Source of the DNA: Gammaproteobacteria bacterium
GTDB taxonomy: Bacteria; Pseudomonadota; Gammaproteobacteria; S012-40
Reading direction: 5' to 3'
Length of the DNA stretch: 10,683 nt
NCBI GenBank assembly: GCA_029879945.1
Contig: JAOUPJ010000109.1
Span: forward strand, 1-10,683
The notes under the pieces are model-generated. The model did not search any database, had not been told where the DNA came from, and was given only the letters and a program-made list of their open reading frames with translations. Below, one piece after another: positions 1-6,530 of this stretch. A program made the translations under genes and the position numbers. Position 1 is the stretch's first letter. The number at the start of each line of letters is the position of its first letter.

Positions 1-1452
1 ACACCTGCGCCTATTGCAGCAACATTTTCCGGCAATGTGGACGAGCAAGCCGAGGTCGTCGTATTGGGTTCTGGTCCCGGTGGATACACCGCGGCCTTTC
101 GCGCAGCCGATCTTGGTAAAAAAGTGATCCTGATTGAACGCTACGAAAGTATTGGTGGTGTTTGCTTGAATGTGGGTTGTATCCCGTCCAAGGCCCTGTT
201 GCACACGGCACAAGTTATCAATGAAGCGGCAGAGTTTCCAGAGATTGGCGTCTATTTTAAGAAGCCTGAGATAGACATCAATAAACTGCGTGAGCACAAA
301 AACGGTGTCATCAATAAACTCACGGGTGGGCTTAAACAATTAGCCAAACAGCGCAAGGTCAAGATCGTTCATGGTTATGGTAAATTTACCTCGGCCAACA
401 CCATCGAAGTAACACCCGAAGACGGTAAGAAAATCGTAGTTGGATTTGAGAATTGTATTATTGCGGCCGGCTCACGTGTCACCAAGCTACCCTTCATCCC
501 CTGGGATGATCCCCGTGTCATGGATTCCACCGATGCGTTGGAGATCCAAGAAATTCCTGAGCGTTTGCTCGTTGTGGGTGGTGGGATTATCGGTTTGGAA
601 ATGGCGACTGTTTATGATGCCCTGGGCGCGAAGGTTACCATTGTTGAATTATCACCAGGCCTGATTCCCGGTGCCGATCGCGATGTGGTGCGTCCTCTGG
701 AGCGTCGCATTAAAAGTCGTTATGAAAATATTTATCTGGATACCAAGGTCACGGCCATCGAGCCGACGAAAGAAGGACTGGTTTGTAGCTTCGAAGGCAA
801 GAAGGCACCTGAGCAAGACACCTTTGATCGCGTGCTCGTCGCCATAGGACGTTCACCCAACGGCAAATTGATTGATGCCGACAAGGCCGGTGTATTTGTG
901 GACGACCGCGGTTTTATCCCCGTCGACAAACAACAAAAGACCAATGTGCCGAATATCTACGCCATTGGTGATGTGGTTGGCCAACCCATGTTGGCGCACA
1001 AGGCCACGCACGAGGGCAAGGTTGCAGCGGAAGTTATTTCCGGCCTCAAGTCACATTTTGACGCGCGCACCATTCCATCCGTTGCCTATACCGATCCCGA
1101 AGTGGCGTGGATGGGTAAGACAGAAGAACAGTGCAAGGCCGAAGGAATTGAATACCACAAAGGTGTGTTTCCCTGGGCTGCCAGTGGCCGTTCGCTATCC
1201 TTGGGTCGCGACGAAGGCATGACCAAAGTATTATTTGATGCCAGCCATCAAATAATAGGCGCCGCCATGACCGGACCGAATGCAGGTGAGTTGATAGCAG
1301 AAGCCGTGTTGGCACTGGAAATGGGTTGTGATATGCAAGACATCGCACTCACGGTGCATCCACATCCCACGCTATCGGAAACCTTTAACTTCGCCACCGA
1401 AGTGGCCGAAGGGACCTGTACCGATATTTACATGCCCAAAAAGAAGAAATGA
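1..1452 (+). CDS. lpdA: Dihydrolipoyl dehydrogenase (E3), 5' end outside window
   Basis: This flavoprotein disulfide reductase reoxidises the dihydrolipoyl groups of 2-oxoacid dehydrogenase complexes with NAD+. Numbering from the GTG at 37, visible motifs are the FAD-binding GSGPGGY (11-17), the redox disulfide in GGVCLNVGCIPS (C43, C48), the NAD-binding VVGGGIIGLE (about 179-188), the second FAD motif ending in YAIGDV, and the C-terminal HPHPTLSE, with H443 and E448 as the catalytic pair. The frame stays open from base 1 to the GTG and reads TPAPIAATFSGNVDEQAE, a Thr/Pro/Ala linker. That linker, and the closeness of the core to lipoyl-bearing E3 proteins (Neisseria p64k and Ralstonia PdhL type), suggest an N-terminal lipoyl domain upstream of the window. 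The GTG at 37 is therefore probably not the true start; a conventional E3 beginning there is less likely. The stop overlaps the next gene by 4 bases (ATGA). Confidence 0.95.
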   Translation, partial: TPAPIAATFSGNVDEQAEVVVLGSGPGGYTAAFRAADLGKKVILIERYESIGGVCLNVGCIPSKALLHTAQVINEAAEFPEIGVYFKKPEIDINKLREHKNGVINKLTGGLKQLAKQRKVKIVHGYGKFTSANTIEVTPEDGKKIVVGFENCIIAAGSRVTKLPFIPWDDPRVMDSTDALEIQEIPERLLVVGGGIIGLEMATVYDALGAKVTIVELSPGLIPGADRDVVRPLERRIKSRYENIYLDTKVTAIEPTKEGLVCSFEGKKAPEQDTFDRVLVAIGRSPNGKLIDADKAGVFVDDRGFIPVDKQQKTNVPNIYAIGDVVGQPMLAHKATHEGKVAAEVISGLKSHFDARTIPSVAYTDPEVAWMGKTEEQCKAEGIEYHKGVFPWAASGRSLSLGRDEGMTKVLFDASHQIIGAAMTGPNAGELIAEAVLALEMGCDMQDIALTVHPHPTLSETFNFATEVAEGTCTDIYMPKKKK

Positions 1453-1871
1453 GTGTGAGTCCAGTGAGTGAATTCAAACTGGACGAACGCCTGCAACAAG
1501 ACTGTATTCTTATAGAAGAGCAAGACGAGTTCATCGTCTTGCTCATGAATAATGCATTGGTGCCCTGGATTGTATTGGTACCCAAAACGACTGAAACCGA
1601 GTTCTATCAACTCGAACCCTCTCTACAGCAGACATGCCTGGAAAAAGTAAATCGATACTCCCGCTTTCTTAAAGATGAACTGCAGGTAGACAAAATCAAT
1701 GTGGCCACCATTGGCAATATTGTTTCTCAAATGCACATTCACATTGTCGGTAGACGCACCACTGACCCTGCCTGGCCAGGGGTAGTATGGGGGATGAAGG
1801 AAAAAAGGGCGTACACTGAGAACGAACACGCTAAAATGAGTAAAAAAATTCAACGGCTAGATTCTATTTAA
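1449..1871 (+). CDS. HIT (histidine triad) family protein
   Basis: A 140-residue protein of the HIT superfamily, small nucleotide-binding hydrolases or transferases acting on nucleotidyl-phosphate bonds. The signature is QMHIHIVGR at residues 94-102: the first histidine of the H-x-H-x-H triad is glutamine, while H96 (the expected nucleophile) and H98 are kept. It is followed by TDPAWPGVVWG (105-115), a block I recognise from the proteobacterial HIT subgroup with Q in this place. An N-terminal beta-rich half with NNALVPWIVLVPK (34-46) fits the HIT fold. The ATG overlaps the stop of the dihydrolipoyl dehydrogenase gene (ATGA) and has only a weak A/G-rich ribosome site, so translational coupling is likely. 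The substrate cannot be told from sequence. The link to the dehydrogenase may be transcriptional only. Confidence 0.9.
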   Translation: MSVSPVSEFKLDERLQQDCILIEEQDEFIVLLMNNALVPWIVLVPKTTETEFYQLEPSLQQTCLEKVNRYSRFLKDELQVDKINVATIGNIVSQMHIHIVGRRTTDPAWPGVVWGMKEKRAYTENEHAKMSKKIQRLDSI

Positions 1872-1997
1872 GCGCCTAAATTAATTATCCATTTTTCTCT
1901 AAATTCTATATAACGCACGTAATACCTTAGTAGAGGTGCCTTAATTATTTACAGTAAAATTCGATCTAATAATTAGTAACTATTGCTTGGTAAATCC

Positions 1998-2372
1998 GTG
2001 GAAAAAATAAGGGCTTCCTTTGGTGACTTCTATTTTCATGGTGATGGCCTCATGGAGGCGGTCATTGATGAGGGCGTAGAAGTGGATGCTAATCATATCG
2101 ATGAAATGCTCGGCATCTTTAAACAAACCAATCCTCCTACCCGTTTTCTTTTGGCTAATCGAAAGAATCGCTATTCGTTTTCATTTCCTGCCTTACTCAA
2201 GATAGCAAATTCAAAAGAAGTGGAATATGTTGCAATTCTAAAGCACAGAAAAAAAACACCTTTGCTTGGGCAATTCTTGCAGCCCAAGTTTTTCGCTATG
2301 GCAGTTTTCGATGATAGACAACAGGCCTTCGACTGGCTCATAACAAAGACACAGACAAAGAAAGCGGCCTGA
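1998..2372 (+). CDS. Small uncharacterised protein, possibly STAS/SpoIIAA-like
   Basis: An open frame of about 124 residues that I cannot assign firmly. It has no signal peptide or membrane segment. Alternating beta and alpha stretches (FGDFYFHGDG, EAVIDEGVEVD, FLLANRKNRYSFSF, VEYVAILKH) and a C-terminal amphipathic AFDWLITKTQ helix resemble the SpoIIAA-like/STAS-SEC14 type of single-domain protein, in which a final F-D-D-x-x-x-A-x-x-W-L helix is common. This is an impression, not a domain hit. The start is uncertain: the frame opens after a TAA at 1977, and both a TTG (1983) and a GTG (1998) lack a Shine-Dalgarno match. The GTG is chosen as the commoner start. The first internal ATG (2052) would remove the first beta strand. 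It converges on the response-regulator gene 47 bases away. The upstream gap (1872-1997) is very A/T-rich. Confidence 0.7.
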   Translation: MEKIRASFGDFYFHGDGLMEAVIDEGVEVDANHIDEMLGIFKQTNPPTRFLLANRKNRYSFSFPALLKIANSKEVEYVAILKHRKKTPLLGQFLQPKFFAMAVFDDRQQAFDWLITKTQTKKAA

Positions 2373-2383
2373 AAGCTTTTCAG
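2369..2383. other. Small inverted repeat in convergent gap
   Basis: CTGAAA (2369-2374) and TTTCAG (2378-2383) are perfect 6-bp arms around GCT, followed directly by the palindrome CAGCGCTG (2381-2388). The element sits at the stop of the small uncharacterised gene and before the converging response-regulator gene. No U-tract follows on either strand, so it is at best a weak bidirectional terminator. Confidence 0.3.
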
Positions 2384-2419
2384 CGCTGTGTTAGAGGCAC
2401 GCAAACATCTGGGGCTCTA

Positions 2420-3712
2420 TTAGGAAGATAGAATACTCAGCAAGCCATCGAGTTCGGTAGACACTGATTCCTGAATCCGTTCAAAAGACTGCTTCTTGAG
2501 TTTAAGAATCTCAAAATGAGGAAACTGGGAAATGGTCTCGATACTGGATTCGCTCAAGCCGTTTTCGTATTCATGGGCCACCACGTTTGCAAAGGAGGCG
2601 ATCAACACGGCCTTTGAATGCTTGTTAATATTGGGTGCTTCGTGATGGTATTTGGCCACTTCCACAAAATCGTTGGTAAACTTCCATTTTTGTAATAGCA
2701 TGGGGCCAAACTGGGTGTGTAGATTGGCCATGGTGGCATTGATTGCCTCAACGTTCTGGCTGACTTTGTCTTCTGGCATATCCTGCATCACCCGTAATAG
2801 CATTACCTTGCCCACATCATGCAAGAGCCCAAGGGCAAACATGGCGTCTGGTCTGGAATAGCCAATCTCTTTACCGATGTACTTGGCATAAACGGCGACG
2901 GTGATCGCGTGTTTCCACAGATCTCTTTGAATACCGGCCAACAGATCGCTCTTTATTTCAAAGACCGTTGAATTCACGATAAGCAGCACCGTGTTCATGG
3001 TGTGCTGCATGCCTAGTCTCATAATCGCTTCTTTGGTAGAGGACACTGCTTTACCGCTGGCGTAGGCGCTGGAGTTGGCAACCTTGATCAGTTTTGTGGA
3101 TATGCCGGGCTCCCGTTCGATGAGATCACTGACTTCGTTAAACGAAACGTCTTCGTCCTTCATTAGTTCAATCAACTTCAGACCCACCTCGGGCAGGGTT
3201 GGAAATTCGATTTTTCCTTCCTGCAGCTTAAGCATGATCTTTTGGATGGACTGGGCTCTGGAGTTACTCTTTTCCTTCCTTTCTTGAGCTGCAGTCTGAT
3301 TGACTTCGTTCTTGTCATTGAGTTTTAGTGTGCGTTGTATGTGTTGGGCCAATACATCGGGCTTGAATGGTTTGAGTACATAAGCGGCCGCGCCCAGATG
3401 CAAACAGCGTTGAACGGATTGTTTTGCCTTTAGGCCGGTTAGCATGATCATGGGGATACCACCCAGATCTTTATCCACATTGATCATTTCCATCAATTCA
3501 AAACCGGAGGCCTTGTTCAGATTGGGATCAATCAGGATCAGATCGTATTGTTTGGCACGTAACTCGGCCAGGGCCATGGCATTGGTTTTCGCCTTGGTCA
3601 CGTCAAAACCGGATATCTGTAGATTTTTCATGGTGATAGACATGATTCGTGGGTCATCATCCACCAGGAGTAATTGGGGGCGTATCGCTGGTTTTTCTGC
3701 TGGGAGGGCCAT
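2420..3712 (-). CDS. Response regulator with receiver and HDOD domains
   Basis: A 430-residue signalling protein. Numbering from the ATG at 3712, the N-terminal receiver (about 11-130) keeps all key residues: the acidic cluster VDDD (18-20), phospho-acceptor D62 in LILIDPN, T92 in MIMLTG and K114 in YVLKPF. A charged linker (135-160) leads to an HDOD domain (about 165-365) containing FPTLPEV and an intact LLHDVGK (H298, D299). HDOD domains resemble HD phosphohydrolases but usually act as protein-interaction modules in signalling and motility, so activity should not be assumed. Another in-frame ATG at 3724 adds MELD, but the ATG at 3712 has GGAG six bases upstream and is preferred. No sensor kinase is adjacent, so this is an orphan regulator here. 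It is divergent from argG and convergent with the small uncharacterised gene. Confidence 0.93.
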   Translation of the reverse strand: MALPAEKPAIRPQLLLVDDDPRIMSITMKNLQISGFDVTKAKTNAMALAELRAKQYDLILIDPNLNKASGFELMEMINVDKDLGGIPMIMLTGLKAKQSVQRCLHLGAAAYVLKPFKPDVLAQHIQRTLKLNDKNEVNQTAAQERKEKSNSRAQSIQKIMLKLQEGKIEFPTLPEVGLKLIELMKDEDVSFNEVSDLIEREPGISTKLIKVANSSAYASGKAVSSTKEAIMRLGMQHTMNTVLLIVNSTVFEIKSDLLAGIQRDLWKHAITVAVYAKYIGKEIGYSRPDAMFALGLLHDVGKVMLLRVMQDMPEDKVSQNVEAINATMANLHTQFGPMLLQKWKFTNDFVEVAKYHHEAPNINKHSKAVLIASFANVVAHEYENGLSESSIETISQFPHFEILKLKKQSFERIQESVSTELDGLLSILSS

Positions 3713-3777
3713 ATCTAACTCCATTCGACATTCTCGCTTTAGTCCTTATCATATCGGGATGGGAGCCTTTCTACTTG

Positions 3778-3838
3778 ATGCCTGTCAGGAAAGATATAAT
3801 CACGTAAATAAGCGGGTTTTTAACCCTGTCACAGGCAT
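3778..3838. repeat. Nested inverted repeats
   Basis: ATGCCTGT (3778-3785) is matched by its exact reverse complement ACAGGCAT (3831-3838) 45 bases away. The near-palindrome CCTGTCACAGG overlaps the right arm, and GGGTT-TTT-AACCC (3814-3826) lies inside. The arms could be regulator half-sites or pair in a transcript. No U-tract follows, so this is not a typical terminator. Confidence 0.35.
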
Positions 3839-3848
3839 GGAAAATACC

Positions 3849-3865
3849 CGAAAACACTGTTTTCG
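3849..3865. promoter_or_regulatory. 17-bp palindrome, candidate operator
   Basis: CGAAAACA and TGTTTTCG are perfect 8-bp complementary arms around a single C. The odd-centred palindrome lies about 140 bases upstream of the receiver-HDOD start and 190 upstream of argG. The length and symmetry fit a dimeric DNA-binding protein. I cannot match it to a named regulator, and it is not a LexA box (CTGT-N8-ACAG). Confidence 0.4.
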
Positions 3866-3926
3866 CTTAGCGACTTTGTGTAGACTGAAGTTGTGGGCTG
3901 GTTTTAACTAGCCTACGTGTCTACCA

Positions 3927-3960
3927 GAAGGACGCATGGTGTGGGGACCATGCGTCCTTC
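3927..3960. repeat. Perfect 14-bp-stem hairpin
   Basis: GAAGGACGCATGGT (3927-3940) pairs perfectly with ACCATGCGTCCTTC (3947-3960) across a GTGGGG loop. It is the strongest hairpin in the window. Neither side is followed by a T-run, so it is not a standard intrinsic terminator on either strand. It ends 95 bases before argG. Options are a repeated REP-like palindrome, a structured 5' leader, or an mRNA processing site. Confidence 0.75.
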
Positions 3961-4055
3961 CTCAAATCCCCTCTCCCTATTCCCCAAATCCAGGGGAAAA
4001 TTCTCGTCAGTTTCGCTAGAATAGCGCTCCTTATTAATCTCACTAGGAATCGGGC

Positions 4056-5261
4056 ATGAGTCAGGTCAAAAAGGTCGTATTGGCATATTCGGGGGGACTG
4101 GATACCTCCATTATTCTCAAATGGTTGCAGGACGAGTATCAGTGTGAAGTGGTTACTTTTACTGCGGACATTGGTCAGGGCGAAGAAGTGGAGCCCGCTC
4201 GGGTCAAGGCCCAGAAAATGGGTGTTTCTGAAATCTATATCGATGACCTGAAAGAGGAATTTGCCAGGGATTTTGTATTCCCCATGTTTCGGGCCAATAC
4301 TTTGTACGAAGGGGAGTATTTGCTGGGTACCTCTATCGCACGGCCGCTGATTTCCAAGCGTCAAATTGAGATTGCCAATGAAACGGGTGCCGATGCCGTC
4401 TCCCACGGTGCGACGGGCAAAGGTAACGACCAGGTGCGCTTCGAGTTGGGATACTATGCCCTGAAGCCTGATGTAAGGGTCATCGCCCCCTGGCGTGAAT
4501 GGGACCTGAATTCCCGAGAAAAACTTCTTTCCTATGCGGAACAGCATGGCATTCCTATCGAGCAAAAAAGGGGCAAACAGTCTCCCTATTCCATGGATGC
4601 CAATCTGCTGCATATCTCTTATGAAGGCGGTGTGTTGGAAGACCCAGGCGCGGCTCCGGAAGAAGATATGTGGCGCTGGACCGTCTCACCCGAGGCGGCT
4701 CCGGATCAGGCCCAGATCCTGACTATCGATTTCGAAAAGGGTGACCCGGTTGCCCTGGATGGCAAGCGACTCTCTCCGGCGGAACTCATGCTTACGCTCA
4801 ATAAAATTGCGGGTGCCCATGGCATCGGCCGGGCCGACATTGTGGAAAATCGTTTTGTGGGCATGAAATCTCGCGGTTGCTATGAAACACCCGCCGGTAC
4901 CGTTCTGTTGAAGGCCCATCGCGCGATTGAATCGATTACTTTGGACCGAGAGTCTGCCCATCTGAAAGATGAGCTCATGCCCCGGTATGCGCATCTGATC
5001 TATAACGGTTTCTGGTGGTCTCCCGAGCGACTGATGCTGCAGGCCCTTATCGATACTTCACAGCAACGGGTCAATGGACAAGTGCGCTTGAAACTGTACA
5101 AGGGTTCAGTAAGCGTGCTCGGTCGTGAATCTGCAAATGACAGCCTTTTCGACGCAAATATCGCCACGTTTGAAGACGATGGCGGCACGTATAATCAGGC
5201 CGATGCAGCGGGATTTATCAAGCTCAATGCCCTGCGATTGCGTCTGTTGAATCGAAAATAG
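4056..5261 (+). CDS. argG: Argininosuccinate synthase
   Basis: This enzyme joins citrulline and aspartate with ATP to make argininosuccinate, the penultimate step of arginine synthesis, in the cytoplasm. The 401-residue length is typical of the bacterial short-type family. The N-terminal ATP-pyrophosphatase P-loop reads AYSGGLDTS (10-18). YLLGTSIARP (88-97) and SHGATGKGNDQVRFE (116-130) are the conserved nucleotide- and substrate-binding blocks. The middle part has the expected PYSMDANL and GGVLEDP segments. The ATG at 4056 is supported by AGGA at 4045-4048, seven bases upstream. It appears to be monocistronic: nearly 300 non-coding bases follow, and the upstream gene is divergent. The frame is intact. 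Confidence 0.98.
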   Translation: MSQVKKVVLAYSGGLDTSIILKWLQDEYQCEVVTFTADIGQGEEVEPARVKAQKMGVSEIYIDDLKEEFARDFVFPMFRANTLYEGEYLLGTSIARPLISKRQIEIANETGADAVSHGATGKGNDQVRFELGYYALKPDVRVIAPWREWDLNSREKLLSYAEQHGIPIEQKRGKQSPYSMDANLLHISYEGGVLEDPGAAPEEDMWRWTVSPEAAPDQAQILTIDFEKGDPVALDGKRLSPAELMLTLNKIAGAHGIGRADIVENRFVGMKSRGCYETPAGTVLLKAHRAIESITLDRESAHLKDELMPRYAHLIYNGFWWSPERLMLQALIDTSQQRVNGQVRLKLYKGSVSVLGRESANDSLFDANIATFEDDGGTYNQADAAGFIKLNALRLRLLNRK

Positions 5262-5277
5262 GCAAGATCTCGATTTT

Positions 5278-5293
5278 TGTCGGTATTGCTTAC
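5278..5293 (+). repeat. 16-bp direct repeat, copy 1
   Basis: TGTCGGTATTGCTTAC recurs at 5395-5410 with a single C-to-T change, offset by 117 bases. The copy lies about 200 bases upstream of the putative sigma-54 -24 element, within reach of an enhancer-binding protein. It overlaps the -35 of a possible sigma-70 promoter. It may be an activator site. Confidence 0.6.
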
Positions 5294-5313
5294 GCTTCGG
5301 GTCTTGCTATATT
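5286..5313 (+). promoter_or_regulatory. Possible sigma-70 promoter (extended -10)
   Basis: TTGCTT (5286-5291) and TATATT (5308-5313) are 16 bases apart, with a TGC extension just before the -10. The -35 matches only three of six consensus bases, so the call leans on the extended -10. The transcript would have a leader of about 240 bases before the PEP-CTERM start. Confidence 0.3.
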
Positions 5314-5394
5314 AGGATTGATTCGAGAGCACATTCTAACATGTTGAAATAATTTGATTTATTTTTAATGTGGTGCGGTGTTGAAATTCTGACC

Positions 5395-5410
5395 TGTCGG
5401 TATTGTTTAC
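5395..5410 (+). repeat. 16-bp direct repeat, copy 2
   Basis: TGTCGGTATTGTTTAC matches copy 1 at 15 of 16 positions. It ends 66 bases before the GG of the sigma-54-like element, close to the usual distance of an enhancer site from such a promoter. Confidence 0.6.
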
Positions 5411-5474
5411 ATCTTTGTGCAGGCGAATCGAAGGAATACCCAATAAATTCAATACTATCAATGAGAAACATTGG

Positions 5475-5490
5475 TGGCCTCAAATTTGCC
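5475..5490 (+). promoter_or_regulatory. Putative sigma-54 (RpoN) promoter
   Basis: TGGCCTCAAATTTGCC holds the invariant GG (5476-5477) and GC (5488-5489) separated by exactly 10 bases. TGGC and TTGC match the cores of the consensus TGGCAC-N5-TTGCW. Transcription would start near 5501, about 57 bases before the PEP-CTERM ATG. RpoN with the PrsK/PrsR two-component system is known to control PEP-CTERM genes in other exosortase bacteria, which fits the downstream gene. No regulator gene is visible here. Confidence 0.6.
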
Positions 5491-5557
5491 TGCGGGATCT
5501 TCTTGAAAGGATGGGCAAAACAATTAATCTAAAACCTTTCACGAAGGATGAGGAAAA

Positions 5558-6361
5558 ATGAAAAAATTGTTCAAACTACTGATCGCCTCAGTGTTTGCCA
5601 GTTCGTTTTGTGTGGGAACAGCGTTCGCTTTACCCGCTTTACAACTGGGAAATGGCTCAGGTGATTGGGTGTACGACACAACCACGTCTACATGGGTGAC
5701 CACTAGCGATTCATTCACGCTGAATGCATACGCAAATGCCACGCTTGATGATGGTGGCAATGGTGACTACGCTTGGGATAGCGCAGCCAATGTAATGACT
5801 GCCTATCTGGTGGCTTCCGCGATTCCAGGAACTACCACCGATCCAGCGTTTGGTATTTCGCTGACAGGTGGACCATCAGTATCACTGGTGGGTTCGGGCT
5901 ATGGAACGCCTCCCGTAGAAGATCTCAATAGCTTGTCTCCACATGGCGTTTATCCCACCTATTTCGAAATCTATGAATTCGTATTTGACCCCACCACAAA
6001 AGGCCTGATCGTAGATCAACAGCCAGGGGAAACCGGTAGTGGTCAAGGTTATACGCATACATTTGATATCGATGTGCTCTCACTCGCAGCCGGCGTTGAG
6101 GGCGTGCACTTTGATCTATTCACTGTGTTTGGTGATGGCATATACGATGTAGGCAGCACTGCTATCGATAAAAATCTGGTGTATGCGTTCGCACCTTTTT
6201 CGCATGACGCGGAGTACCAAAATTGTACCGATTGCACTCCACCTCCTTGCGAGCCAACTAACCCTTCTTGCGAACCACCTACCAAAGTCTCTGCCCCTGC
6301 CACACTAGGCTTGATGGGTCTGGGTCTTTTGGGTCTGGCTGGTCTTCGTCGCAGAAAATAA
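5558..6361 (+). CDS. Secreted PEP-CTERM sorting-domain protein
   Basis: A 267-residue exported protein, probably handled by exosortase and placed at or outside the cell surface. Residues 1-24 form a signal peptide (KK, hydrophobic core, cleavage after TAFA). The mature part is beta-rich, with many Thr, Gly and Asp residues. SPHGVYPTYFEIYEFVF (117-133) and EGVHFDLFTVFG (161-172) resemble what I recall of PEP-CTERM proteins of the choice-of-anchor type (N subgroup suspected, not proven). A Cys/Pro-rich spacer (C223, C226, C231, C238) precedes the sorting signal: VSAPATLGL (244-252), a hydrophobic helix, then RRRK at the end. The usual Pro-Glu-Pro is replaced by Ser-Ala-Pro. The ATG follows AAGGATGAGGA. 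The gene stands alone between its own promoter region and a strong terminator. No exosortase or polysaccharide gene lies in the window. Confidence 0.92.
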   Translation: MKKLFKLLIASVFASSFCVGTAFALPALQLGNGSGDWVYDTTTSTWVTTSDSFTLNAYANATLDDGGNGDYAWDSAANVMTAYLVASAIPGTTTDPAFGISLTGGPSVSLVGSGYGTPPVEDLNSLSPHGVYPTYFEIYEFVFDPTTKGLIVDQQPGETGSGQGYTHTFDIDVLSLAAGVEGVHFDLFTVFGDGIYDVGSTAIDKNLVYAFAPFSHDAEYQNCTDCTPPPCEPTNPSCEPPTKVSAPATLGLMGLGLLGLAGLRRRK

Positions 6362-6365
6362 TATT

Positions 6366-6399
6366 TTTGTTTAGATAGGCGAAACGCCTGCTAAACAAA
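6366..6399 (+). repeat. Long 3'-UTR hairpin
   Basis: TTTGTTTAG (6366-6374) pairs with CTAAACAAA (6391-6399), and AGGCG (6377-6381) with CGCCT (6385-6389) around an AAA loop. An AT/G internal bulge separates the two helices. It starts five bases after the PEP-CTERM stop and lacks a U-tract. It may protect the mRNA 3' end ahead of the true terminator. Confidence 0.65.
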
Positions 6400-6406
6400 T
6401 CACTTG

Positions 6407-6435
6407 AAGCCTCTCCTCGTGAGAGGCTTTTTTTT
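6407..6435 (+). terminator. Intrinsic terminator of PEP-CTERM gene
   Basis: AAGCCTCTC (6407-6415) pairs perfectly with GAGAGGCTT (6421-6429) across a CTCGT loop, and eight consecutive Ts run from 6428 to 6435. This is a textbook rho-independent terminator on the plus strand. Confidence 0.93.
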
Positions 6436-6446
6436 AGGACTAATTT

Positions 6447-6490
6447 GTTACCACCCCCAATTTTTTGGTTTAAGGGCAGGTCGTGGTAAC
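6447..6490. repeat. 8-bp inverted repeat enclosing a smaller hairpin
   Basis: GTTACCAC (6447-6454) and GTGGTAAC (6483-6490) are exact reverse complements 28 bases apart. Inside, CCAA (6457-6460) and TTGG (6465-6468) can pair around four Ts. The element lies between the PEP-CTERM terminator and the LsrG-like gene. It could be a structured transcript or a remnant of a repeat; nothing shows which. Confidence 0.4.
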
Positions 6491-6530
6491 ATGGTTTCGA
6501 ATCCTGTTTATCACACATTACTAGTCCATT

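Larger units (their letters stand above)
3713..4055. other. Gene-free region between divergent genes
   Basis: About 340 bases between the start of the receiver-HDOD gene (minus strand) and argG (plus strand). I see no convincing gene on either strand. It should hold both promoters. A TATAAT lies at 3795-3800 on the plus strand, but the best -35-like TTGATG is only 14 bases away. TAGAAT at 4017-4022 is a possible argG -10 without a recognisable -35. I see no clear ArgR box (paired TGAAT/ATTCA) before argG. The region also holds the inverted repeats listed separately. Confidence 0.6.
5262..5557 (+). promoter_or_regulatory. Intergenic regulatory region upstream of PEP-CTERM gene
   Basis: This stretch of 296 bases holds no gene. 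It contains two copies of a 16-bp direct repeat, a putative sigma-54 promoter and a possible sigma-70 promoter, each listed separately. An A/T-rich segment (5341-5370) between the repeats could bend or bind IHF; AAATAATTTGATT there is one base off the IHF core pattern. No clear terminator for argG is visible. Confidence 0.55.

Noticed and set aside
3759..3911. 50-codon plus-strand frame from an ATG in the divergent gap
   Set aside because: No Shine-Dalgarno sequence, no recognisable protein features, and it spans palindromic regulatory DNA.
4017..4022. TAGAAT as an argG promoter
   Set aside because: No -35-like hexamer occurs at 15-18 bases upstream, so it is mentioned only as a possibility.
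3921..4613. 230-codon minus-strand open frame
   Set aside because: It lies mostly inside argG in antisense, has no recognisable motif and contains the hairpin region; argG is certain.
6493..6504. GGTTTCGAATCC, resembling a tRNA T-arm or attachment core
   Set aside because: It has one extra T, the arm cannot form five good pairs, and no acceptor, D or anticodon arms can be built around it.
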